From a virus: a stretch of 28,927 bases of DNA. A program made the position numbers and the translations under genes. The first letter of the stretch is position 1; every line of letters starts with the position of its first letter. The stretch is taken from positions 1 to 28,927 of the IMG/VR virus record IMGVR_UViG_3300046727_000067; one strand, given 5' to 3'. Below the pieces are notes generated by a model. The model was not told the origin of the DNA. It searched no databases and worked only from the letters and a program-made list of their open reading frames with translations. Below, piece after piece: positions 12,815 to 19,267 of this stretch.

Positions 12815-13444
12815 ATGCCGAACGACAGCGATTTCTCCGGCGTTCATCCGCAGGCCATCGTGGAACCGTGGGTGACGCTTGGGCGCGGCGTTGTCGTGCA
12901 TCCCTATGCGATTGTCGGGAGGGTGCCGGACACAAGCCCGGCGCTCGCCCGACAGCCCCAGTGGACCTATGAATTGCATATTGGCGCCGGCACAGTAATC
13001 GGGCCGCATGCGATCGTGTATAGCGGTGCGGTGATCGGCGAGAATTGCCTGATCGGTGACTTCGCCAGCGTGCGCGAGGGGAGCCGGCTCGGGGATCGCG
13101 TGGTTGTCGGGCGCTATGTCTCGATCAACTACGATTGCGAGATCGCCGATGACGTGCGGTTTCAGGACACGACGCACCTGACTGGCGGGGCGAGGGTCGG
13201 GCGAGGATGCTTCTTCGGGGTCGGGGTCGTTACGTCGAACGATCGCCGGGTTGACCTGCAAAACTATCATTATCCCGGCGCGCAACCGACTATATTTGGC
13301 GAGCGGGTGTTGGTCGGTTCCGGAGCGAACGTACTGGCCGGCGTGCAGGTTGGCGACGATGCCGTGGTCGCGGCGGGCGCGCTCGTGGTCAAGGACGTTC
13401 CTGCTGGCGTGACGGTCATGGGACCGATTGCGAGGGCGGCGTGA
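12815..13444 (+). CDS. Left-handed beta-helix (hexapeptide-repeat) acyltransferase
   Basis: This 209-residue protein is built of hexapeptide repeats: HPQAIVEPWVTLGRGVVVHP, IGAGTVIGPHAIVYSGAVIG, LGDRVVVGRYVSINYDCEIA and VLVGSGANVLAGVQVGDDAV. Such trimeric LbH enzymes transfer acetyl or acyl groups from CoA or carrier protein to amino- or hydroxy-sugars and similar acceptors. The C-terminal GALVVKDVPAGVTVMGPIAR is the usual end of sugar O- or N-acetyltransferases. The ribosome site is weak (ACGGAA). It overlaps the hydrolase gene by 4 bases (GTGA), so the two are coupled. Substrate unknown; a glycan on the virion or cell surface is plausible from context. Confidence 0.85.
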   Translation: MPNDSDFSGVHPQAIVEPWVTLGRGVVVHPYAIVGRVPDTSPALARQPQWTYELHIGAGTVIGPHAIVYSGAVIGENCLIGDFASVREGSRLGDRVVVGRYVSINYDCEIADDVRFQDTTHLTGGARVGRGCFFGVGVVTSNDRRVDLQNYHYPGAQPTIFGERVLVGSGANVLAGVQVGDDAVVAAGALVVKDVPAGVTVMGPIARAA

Positions 13445-13998
13445 TCGCTATCAGCCACCGAGGATATGATACGACGGTTGTCGCCTTTTCGGGCATGGCG
13501 CCGCAGAACCACATTTACGAGTGGACGACGGCATTCGAGGATTTCCCGGCGAATTTTATCGGCGTGCAGGACGAGCACCAATGCTGGTATCAGCGCACCG
13601 GCCTGAGTGTAGTGCGCAGTCTGCTACGGCAGAAAATGGCGGGAATGACGGTCTTTGTCGGCGGCTCTGCCGGGGGCTTCGCGGCTCTTTGGTTTGGCAA
13701 GATGATGAAGGCTGATCGGATTATCGTGTTTTGCCCACAATCAGCGTGCGGTAAGGCGAAGCGTGAGCTGGGGGACCATCGCTGGCCGGGGAAATGCGAA
13801 CAGACGCCGGCAAGGGACATTGCGGGCACTTATCCGCAGGCGATGGTACATTACGCGGAGAACGATGATCTTGATGCGATGCACGCCGCTCGATTGGGGG
13901 CGGAGCGTCGCAAGTGGGCGCATGGCGGGCACGATTTGCCGCATCGGCTAAAGGAGAGCGGTGCATTGCGCGGCCTTCTTATGGACGCGATGGCATGA
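13441..13998 (+). CDS. Alpha/beta hydrolase-like protein (probable esterase)
   Basis: This 185-residue protein starts at GTG 13441. It shows a serine hydrolase nucleophile elbow VGGSAGGFAAL with S76, a possible acid in ENDDLDAMHA (D142, D143 or D145), and a possible catalytic His in WAHGGHDLPHRL (H161 or H164). The order and spacing fit a compact alpha/beta hydrolase. The segment MVHYAENDDLDAMHAARLGA resembles capsule or O-antigen region hydrolases that sit beside glycosyltransferases. Paired with the acyltransferase before it, it could remove or adjust acyl groups on the same glycan. This is inference. It overlaps the next start at ATGA. Confidence 0.7.
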   Translation: MIAISHRGYDTTVVAFSGMAPQNHIYEWTTAFEDFPANFIGVQDEHQCWYQRTGLSVVRSLLRQKMAGMTVFVGGSAGGFAALWFGKMMKADRIIVFCPQSACGKAKRELGDHRWPGKCEQTPARDIAGTYPQAMVHYAENDDLDAMHAARLGAERRKWAHGGHDLPHRLKESGALRGLLMDAMA

Positions 13999-15461
13999 AC
14001 GTCGTCTCGATATACGCTCCTCGTCCAGAGCACCCGCTCTATCAGGATTATACGCCGTTTCTCGACATCCTGCGCGAGTCGTGCAAGCGCTACGGCCATC
14101 GGCATATCGTCATCACCGACGATCTTCAGGTGGGGCAGTATCCCGAGGGCACGCTCGATTACAGCGGTGGTGATGCTTTCTTTGTGGAGGCACTGCCGCG
14201 CCCGCTGATGAAGGCGATCATTTTCGGGCAGCTGGCCTATCTCAATTCGTCGCTCGCCAAGGAAGATACGCTGTTCCTGGGCGCCGATTGCGTGCTGGCG
14301 CGCGATCCGGCCGAGGTGTTCAAGCGGGAATTCGACATCGCGTTTACGGTTGGGCCGTTTGCTGACTGCGTGCTGAACACCGGGGCGATCTTCATTCGCA
14401 GCGGCTTCGATGCAGCCTATATCTGGGTGCGAGCCTTCGCCAACATGGGCGAGGAATGGGGAGATGACCAGAAGGCGCTAGCTGCGGTAGTCAAACCCAC
14501 ATCAACGCCGAGCGTCGTTTGCAGCTATGGCAACGGGCCGGTCATCCGCTTCCTTCCGGTCGATCCGTACAATCTTGCGCCGGAGTATCCTGACGACGAC
14601 TGCTCGCGCGGCTACGTCCTGCACTTTCGGGGCGAACGCAAGCAGTGGATGAAGGACTATAGCGCGAAGTGGCTCGGAATCGGCGAGCGGATCGAGTGGA
14701 ATGTCGTTTCGAATTCGCCGAAGGACAAGATTTTCGAGAATGTGGCAATCAATAGCCGGCGGCAGATACCGTGGGCGAAGGAGATGCCTGCGCATGACGG
14801 GCACGCCGTCATTGTCGGGGGTGGGCCATCGGCTGCCGATTGCCTCAACGATTTGCGCCGCCGGGAGGCGCAGGGACAGGATTTATTTGCGCTGAACGGC
14901 GCGGCGCAATGGCTGGCGCAATACGGCTTAATTCCTAAATATCAGGTTTTGCTAGATTCTCGTCCGCAGAACCGGCGCTTTGTGCGGCCTATTTGTGCTG
15001 AAGCGTTCCTCGTCGCCTCCCAATGCGACCCGGCGATCTTCGATATCTTGAGCCGTGAAGACGTGACGCTGTTTCATCATGCCGAGGAAGGCATTGAGGG
15101 GCAGTTCGAGGGACATTCGATCCTCATCGGAGGCGGCATCACGGTCGGGTTAACGGCGCTGGCGCTGGCCTATGCGCTTGGCTATCGGCAGATGCACCTC
15201 TATGGCTACGACAGCAGTGACCGGGACGGCGAGAGCCACGCCTACGCGCAGGCCGAGGCTGGCGCGGAGAATGAGCGCCGCGAGGTCTGGTGCGGTCGCA
15301 AGAAGTTTGTCTGCTCGCCGGCTATGTACGCCCAGGCGCAAGCGTTCCCCGAGTTCGCCAAGCTGCTGGCCGATCACGGGGTCGTCATCACGGTTCATGG
15401 GTCAGGACTGTTGCCGGAAGTCGCGCGGCAAACCTTTGGCATGGCGCAAGCCGCCGCATAG
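13995..15461 (+). CDS. Two-domain glycosyltransferase-DUF115 (MptE-like) fusion
   Basis: This protein is 488 residues long from ATG 13995. Residues 1-240 look like a GT-A glycosyltransferase related to GT8: KEDTLFLGADCVLARDP (89-105) supplies a DxD-like site, and VLHFRGERKQWM (208-219) matches the 'HF.G..KPW' end motif. Residues 268-475 match DUF115, seen in MptE 6-hydroxymethylpterin pyrophosphokinases and in motility-accessory Maf proteins: HAVIVGGGPSAADC, NGAAQWLAQYGLIPKYQVLL and LIGGGITVGLTALALAYALG. Fusion of the two in one chain is unusual. It could glycosylate a virion or cell-surface target; a nucleotide-linked role is the main alternative. It is the last gene of the three-gene coupled cassette. 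Confidence 0.75.
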   Translation: MNVVSIYAPRPEHPLYQDYTPFLDILRESCKRYGHRHIVITDDLQVGQYPEGTLDYSGGDAFFVEALPRPLMKAIIFGQLAYLNSSLAKEDTLFLGADCVLARDPAEVFKREFDIAFTVGPFADCVLNTGAIFIRSGFDAAYIWVRAFANMGEEWGDDQKALAAVVKPTSTPSVVCSYGNGPVIRFLPVDPYNLAPEYPDDDCSRGYVLHFRGERKQWMKDYSAKWLGIGERIEWNVVSNSPKDKIFENVAINSRRQIPWAKEMPAHDGHAVIVGGGPSAADCLNDLRRREAQGQDLFALNGAAQWLAQYGLIPKYQVLLDSRPQNRRFVRPICAEAFLVASQCDPAIFDILSREDVTLFHHAEEGIEGQFEGHSILIGGGITVGLTALALAYALGYRQMHLYGYDSSDRDGESHAYAQAEAGAENERREVWCGRKKFVCSPAMYAQAQAFPEFAKLLADHGVVITVHGSGLLPEVARQTFGMAQAAA

Positions 15462-15472
15462 GAGAAATCAAG

Positions 15473-15835
15473 ATGGCTCTGAAATCAGAATTGATGGCAG
15501 CCGGTATGCCCGCCGGAGAAGCGCGACAACTCGGTCAAGATGCCGTGCAGACGGTTGTAGGAGCTGGCACAACGCAGGCCACCGGGACCGCATTGAGCGG
15601 CAATTTCACGATTGTCTCGACGGCGCCTGCAAGCTCTGGCGTGGTGCTGCGGTCGACCGGCAATCAGGGGCCGCAACTGATCTACAATGCCGGCGCGAAT
15701 ACGCTGAAACTCTATGGCAACGGTTCTGAGACGATCAACGGCATCGCGGGCGCGACCGGTGTTTCGTTACCGACGCTGAAGGCGGCAATTATTATCGGCG
15801 CCGGCACCGGCTCGATCGCGATCATCAGCGCCTAG
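15473..15835 (+). CDS. Small beta-rich structural protein
   Basis: This 120-residue protein starts ALKSELMAAGMPAGEARQLG after a strong AGGAGAA site. The start with 'ELMAaGMPa.qA..lG' and the following beta-rich part (TTQATGTALSGNFTIVST, LIYNAGANTLKLYGNGSETI) match a common phage protein found between head and adaptor genes. It is probably a small virion protein. No enzymatic motif is seen. It follows the enzyme cassette with an 11-base gap, so the structural gene order resumes here. Confidence 0.65.
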   Translation: MALKSELMAAGMPAGEARQLGQDAVQTVVGAGTTQATGTALSGNFTIVSTAPASSGVVLRSTGNQGPQLIYNAGANTLKLYGNGSETINGIAGATGVSLPTLKAAIIIGAGTGSIAIISA

Positions 15836-15845
15836 GGAGCATCGA

Positions 15846-16601
15846 ATGCAGTCGCAGTATACACGGTCATGGAGCGGCGGCGAAGAGGCGCCCGCTGGTA
15901 GCGTCCGTCCGCGCTTCTATCTTGAGCCGGTGGTTGATGAACTCGCTAGCGCAAGGGAGGGGCACGGCGTCTATCACGATGAGGAGCGCGTCGAGATTTT
16001 CCTGCCAGGCAATCCCTACACGATGCCTGTCCACAGGGTTACTGACGAGCACCGGCGGCGCTGGCCGCGTGAATATGAGCAGTTCCGGCAGGGGATCGAT
16101 CAAACGGTCGATGGCATACCTCTTTCGGAATGGCCTGTTTTGCGCCCCGCCCATGTGATGGATTTGAAAGCCCTGGGGTTTCAGACGGTCGAGGAAGTTT
16201 CGTCGGCGTCAGATCAGACCTGTCAACGGTCAATGGGGTTGTTGCAATTGCGAGATAAGGCTCGCGCCTATCTCGACGATGCGGCGGCTATGGCACTAAC
16301 AGAACGATTGAGTGCCGAAGGTGAAGCGCAGCGGTCTGAAATTGCATCACTGACGCGGCAGGTTCAGGAGCTGCAGACCCTCGTGACCAAGTTGCACGCC
16401 GAGAGCATGGCGGCGCGAAACGCGCACAGCCCGATCGCGACAACGATCCCAAGTGTTGCAGACCCCATGCAGCAAATCCTCTCGGCTCAGCAAGCGGGGA
16501 TGGAACCGCGAGAGAATCCCCTCTCGTCGCTTGGGGCCTTTGTCGAAGAGAAGCGTCGCCCAGGTCGTCCACGGCGCACCCCGATTGAGGATGCTGCCTG
16601 A
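15846..16601 (+). CDS. Conserved phage structural-region protein
   Basis: This 251-residue protein starts QSQYTRSWSGGEEAPAGSVR. The segments RPRFYLEPVVDELASAREG, VEIFLPGNPYTMPVHRVTDE and HRRRWPREYEQFRQG match a conserved phage protein I recall between coat and adaptor genes. It continues with GIPLSEWPVLRPAHVMDLKALG and a helix-hairpin-like segment, then a coiled coil at about 150-195 (SLTRQVQELQTLVTKLHAES). The C-terminus is disordered and basic (KRRPGRPRRTP), of the AT-hook type. It could bind DNA inside the head. Function is not known. Confidence 0.7.
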   Translation: MQSQYTRSWSGGEEAPAGSVRPRFYLEPVVDELASAREGHGVYHDEERVEIFLPGNPYTMPVHRVTDEHRRRWPREYEQFRQGIDQTVDGIPLSEWPVLRPAHVMDLKALGFQTVEEVSSASDQTCQRSMGLLQLRDKARAYLDDAAAMALTERLSAEGEAQRSEIASLTRQVQELQTLVTKLHAESMAARNAHSPIATTIPSVADPMQQILSAQQAGMEPRENPLSSLGAFVEEKRRPGRPRRTPIEDAA

Positions 16602-16756
16602 TGGCGAAGTTGGAAGCGCGAACACCGATGCGGCGGGTTACGATTTCGGGGGGCAATTTCTCTGCGAAAATCGCGAAGCAGCCGCCAAAAGGTTCGTCGG
16701 TCGTCAAGGATCTCGGCCGGCGTCTTGATGCCAAAGCCAAGAGCCGGGGAAACTGA
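16601..16756 (+). CDS. 51-residue basic small protein
   Basis: Start ATG 16601 overlaps the previous stop (TGATG). It encodes MAKLEARTPMRRVTISGGNF, then SAKIAKQPPKGSSVVKDLGR, then RLDAKAKSRGN. It is strongly basic and lacks hydrophobic segments. It is the first of three consecutive small genes whose junctions all read CTGATGGCGAA. The KIAKQPPK segment recurs as RIAKQPLK in the next gene, suggesting duplication and divergence. Function is unknown; DNA or capsid binding is possible. Confidence 0.55.
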   Translation: MAKLEARTPMRRVTISGGNFSAKIAKQPPKGSSVVKDLGRRLDAKAKSRGN

Positions 16757-16941
16757 TGGCGAAAGCTGTCTTCAACGAGTGGCCGCCCTCAAGGATGGGG
16801 CAGGCGGGGGCTGATTTGATCGCTCTGGGAGAAAAAGCGAGTCTGGAGTTCGACGCGAATGGTCTGCGTCGTTATGTGGCGAGGATCGCGAAGCAGCCTC
16901 TAAAGCCAGGGGCCGAAACGATCGGGATGGAAGGTAGCTGA
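16756..16941 (+). CDS. 61-residue small protein related to its upstream neighbour
   Basis: The gene starts at a TGATG junction and encodes AKAVFNEWPPSRMGQAGADL, then FDANGLRRYVARIAKQPLKP. The RIAKQPLK segment echoes KIAKQPPK in the preceding gene. It ends ETIGMEGS, just before another ATGGCGAAG start. No family is recognised; probably a small structural or accessory protein. Confidence 0.5.
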   Translation: MAKAVFNEWPPSRMGQAGADLIALGEKASLEFDANGLRRYVARIAKQPLKPGAETIGMEGS

Positions 16942-17147
16942 TGGCGAAGTTGACAACGAAGGGGCGAGCTAAGCTGCCGGCGGCTGAATTCGCTGGGCCG
17001 GATCGCAGTTACCCCGTGCCGGATCGTGCCCACGCAGCGAATGCCAAAGCGCGCGCCACACAGGCGGCAAATGCTGGCCGCATCTCTCGCGAGGTTGAGA
17101 AGCGCATCGACGCCAAAGCTGATCGCGTTCTCGGGCGGAAGAAATAG
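16941..17147 (+). CDS. 68-residue small protein, phage LPA-EFAGP family
   Basis: This protein begins AKLTTKGRAKLPAAEFAGPD, then RSYPVPDRAHAANAKARATQ, and ends EKRIDAKADRVLGRKK. The sequence 'Lpa.eFAgPgRsyPi.DraHA.nAkaRasq' followed by 'idaKADrvL' matches a family of small phage proteins I recall in many phage genomes; its role is unknown to me. It is basic. It starts at a TGATG junction, so it is coupled to the previous gene. Confidence 0.7.
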   Translation: MAKLTTKGRAKLPAAEFAGPDRSYPVPDRAHAANAKARATQAANAGRISREVEKRIDAKADRVLGRKK

Positions 17148-17152
17148 CCGAG

Positions 17153-17335
17153 ATGCCGTCCAAGACACCCGCACAGGCACGACTCATGGCGGCTGCCGCG
17201 CACGATTCGAAGTTCGCGAAGAAAGTCGGCGTGCCTGTGGGGGTGGCTAAGGACTTCAATGCGGCCGATACCGGAACCGGCATCATCAAGCCGAAGCGCA
17301 AAGTCAGCACGTCTCTGAGATACCGGCGCGGCTAA
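17153..17335 (+). CDS. 60-residue small protein, phage PSKTPAQARLM family
   Basis: It starts MPSKTPAQARLMAAAAHDSK, then PVGVAKDFNAADTGTGI, and ends in a basic tail KPKRKVSTSLRYRRG. The start 'MPSKs.aQarlMaaaAh' and the later 'v..eF..AD' are common in small phage proteins near head-completion genes. The function is not known. It lies 5 bases after the previous stop and 4 bases before the adaptor gene. Confidence 0.7.
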   Translation: MPSKTPAQARLMAAAAHDSKFAKKVGVPVGVAKDFNAADTGTGIIKPKRKVSTSLRYRRG

Positions 17336-17339
17336 AGCC

Positions 17340-18425
17340 ATGAGTTTGTTGTCGATTTGCCAGAACGCAGCAAACTGCCTGGGCGTTACTGTGCCATTAA
17401 CCATTATCGGGTCTTTTGATACGGCAGCTGTCAGACTATTACAGTTGGCTCGCCGCGAGGGCGCCAACCTCTCTACTCGTGCGAACTGGGTCGCGCTGGT
17501 GGTCGAGAATGTATTTGTGGCAAATGGGACGACATCGGACTTTTCGCTGCCGGCAGATTTCCGCTCGATGGTCAACGACACGCTATGGGATCGTTCGCGG
17601 CGCTGGCAAATGCGCGGGGCGATGACGCCGCAGCAGTGGCAACTCTACAAATCGAGCATCATCGGTCGGGCGACTATCGAGCGTCGGTGGCGCATTCGCG
17701 TATCGAGCGGTTCTCCGGCTGGCGCGCCGGCGACATTCGATATCGATCCGCCGGTAAACAACATTACTACAAGTCCGCTGCTCAACGAGGACGGGTCGCC
17801 AATCCTAAATGAGAATGGGCAACCGATCCTTGTGGAAAAGAACGTAGGGGGCGGCGTTTTTGTTTACGAGTATGTGTCAAAAAATTGGGTAATATCTACA
17901 ACTGCGTCACAACTCGCTGGGGCAACACCGGATACCGGAGGTAGCGGATACGCTGTCGGAGATATAATAGTCCCGGATCATGGCACGGTGCCAATAGTAC
18001 AGTCTCCTTTCTTGGTGGTCACTGGTATCGCAGACGCTACGATAGGGAGCATAGGGGATTTGGAGGTAACACAACCTGGACAATATAATGCTACGCCTAG
18101 TAATCCGGTCGGGCAATTCAGCACTACCGGGAGCGGCGTGGGGGCCGCATTCAATTTAACTTATTGTGGCCTAACGCAAAACGATTGGGTTGCCGACACC
18201 GATACGTCCTTGCTGGACGAAGACCTTATTGAACTTGGCGTTATCTGGCGCCTGGCTCGGCGACTGGGATTGTCTTATGATGAGGAACGCGCGGAGTACC
18301 TTAATCAGGTGGGGCAGGCGGTAGCGAGAGACGGCGGCACACAGACGCTTCATCTAGCGCCGGTTGACCGGCTAACGCTAGTCGGTCCGTATAACGTGCA
18401 AGAGGGGAGCTTCCCCGGAGCGTAA
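17340..18425 (+). CDS. Head-tail adaptor protein with an inserted beta-domain
   Basis: Of 361 residues, the flanks match the podovirus head-tail adaptor family (P22 gp4 / T7 gp11-like): SLLSICQNAANCLGVTVPL and TAAVRLLQLARREGANLSTR at the start, ADFRSMVNDTLWDRSRRW in the middle, and WVADTDTSLLDEDLIELGVI with helical WRLARRLGLSYDEE near the end. Between them, residues about 184-279 form a separate Gly/Thr/Val-rich beta-domain beginning GGSGYAVGDIIV, and the region just before has a duplicated NE[DN]G[SQ]PIL motif at 149-164. The insert is AT-richer than the flanks. It could project from the connector to contact the tail or host surface. The gene is essential for attaching the tail to the portal. 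Confidence 0.8.
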   Translation: MSLLSICQNAANCLGVTVPLTIIGSFDTAAVRLLQLARREGANLSTRANWVALVVENVFVANGTTSDFSLPADFRSMVNDTLWDRSRRWQMRGAMTPQQWQLYKSSIIGRATIERRWRIRVSSGSPAGAPATFDIDPPVNNITTSPLLNEDGSPILNENGQPILVEKNVGGGVFVYEYVSKNWVISTTASQLAGATPDTGGSGYAVGDIIVPDHGTVPIVQSPFLVVTGIADATIGSIGDLEVTQPGQYNATPSNPVGQFSTTGSGVGAAFNLTYCGLTQNDWVADTDTSLLDEDLIELGVIWRLARRLGLSYDEERAEYLNQVGQAVARDGGTQTLHLAPVDRLTLVGPYNVQEGSFPGA

Positions 18426-18426
18426 G

Positions 18427-18711
18427 ATGGAAACTCTCGCATCAATCCTTTCCGGCGCTGGCGGCAATCCCTATCAGGGGAGCGGGGACGGTGGCGGGAT
18501 ATCGCCTTTGTTGAGCCAGATGCTTCTGGCGAGGCAGATGGGGTCTCCACAGCTTGGGCAGCCTCTCATGCAGCAGGGAATGATGCCTCCAGGTATTGGG
18601 CAGACACCGCAGCCGACGCCGCAGCAACAACCGACAATGGGGCAGCCGGCGTTGCCGCAGGGATTTGGTAGTCTCGGCGCGTTGCCGGCGCTTATCTCAG
18701 GCGCTTATTGA
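18427..18711 (+). CDS. 94-residue low-complexity Gln/Pro/Gly/Met-rich protein
   Basis: It starts METLASILSGAGGNPYQGSG with GGAG six bases upstream. The middle is rich in Gln, Pro, Gly and Met (GQPLMQQGMMPPGIGQTPQP) and the end is hydrophobic (LGALPALISGAY). It is probably intrinsically disordered. Low-complexity proteins of this type occur among podovirus tail and ejection genes. No specific function is recognised. It ends in a TGATG overlap. Confidence 0.55.
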   Translation: METLASILSGAGGNPYQGSGDGGGISPLLSQMLLARQMGSPQLGQPLMQQGMMPPGIGQTPQPTPQQQPTMGQPALPQGFGSLGALPALISGAY

Positions 18712-18908
18712 TGAGCTTCCTGACCGACGCAAATCTGATGGTTGCGGGGATGCCGGTTGGTTTACAGCGGCTATTCTCGGCATTTATTGTGGCTGAGATC
18801 GCCGAGCAGGAAGGCCTTATGGCGGAGCTGACGACCATGCCGGCGCCTGATCCGATAGCCGCTGATCAGGTCGTCATGGCGGCGCTCCAAGCGGTTATCC
18901 TGGCATAG
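18711..18908 (+). CDS. 65-residue small protein
   Basis: It starts MSFLTDANLMVAGMPVGLQR at a TGATG junction and continues FSAFIVAEIAEQEGLMAELT. It is mainly one helix with acidic residues, too polar to be a clear membrane span. It ends VVMAALQAVILA. No family is recognised. It lies between the low-complexity protein and a beta-rich structural protein, so a small virion role is likely. Confidence 0.5.
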   Translation: MSFLTDANLMVAGMPVGLQRLFSAFIVAEIAEQEGLMAELTTMPAPDPIAADQVVMAALQAVILA

Positions 18909-18912
18909 TTCG

Positions 18913-19266
18913 ATGGCAATCCGTCCATCAGTTCTGTTTGGCGAAACTCCTGTGTCGAATTCGGCAGCAGCGCTCTATACGGTGCCCGCGAGCACGACGG
19001 CAGTGATCACGCGAGCAGTAGTTACCAATGTAACGGCATCGCCCGCGACGTTGACATTATGGCTTGTGCGAGCTGCCGGGTCGCGAGCTGATGGGAATAT
19101 CATTGTTGGCGCCGCTGCGGCGGGGCAATCGATTGGTGCGGGGCCGGCGGAGCCAACTGTGTTGAACGCGTTAGCTGGTTTGGTGCTGAATGCGGGAGAT
19201 GCCATTCATGGATTAAGCGCCACGGCGGCGGCGCTCAATATCGGTGCTAGCGGGTGGACTCATTAA
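18913..19266 (+). CDS. Small beta-rich virion protein
   Basis: This 117-residue protein starts AIRPSVLFGETPVSNSAAAL, then YTVPASTTAVITRAVVTNVT. The start 'ALYTVPA.T.AvIt.vvv.N.t' with alternating beta strands (TLTLWLVRAAG) is typical of small phage proteins found near tail genes. No enzymatic motif is present. It lies just before the tailspike and may form part of its mounting or a small tail protein. This is inference from position. Confidence 0.65.
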   Translation: MAIRPSVLFGETPVSNSAAALYTVPASTTAVITRAVVTNVTASPATLTLWLVRAAGSRADGNIIVGAAAAGQSIGAGPAEPTVLNALAGLVLNAGDAIHGLSATAAALNIGASGWTH

Positions 19267-19267
19267 G

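Noticed and set aside
15473-18425. A frameshifted tail assembly chaperone pair or tape measure gene
   Set aside because: No slippery overlap or long coiled-coil tape measure frame is present, consistent with a short-tailed phage.
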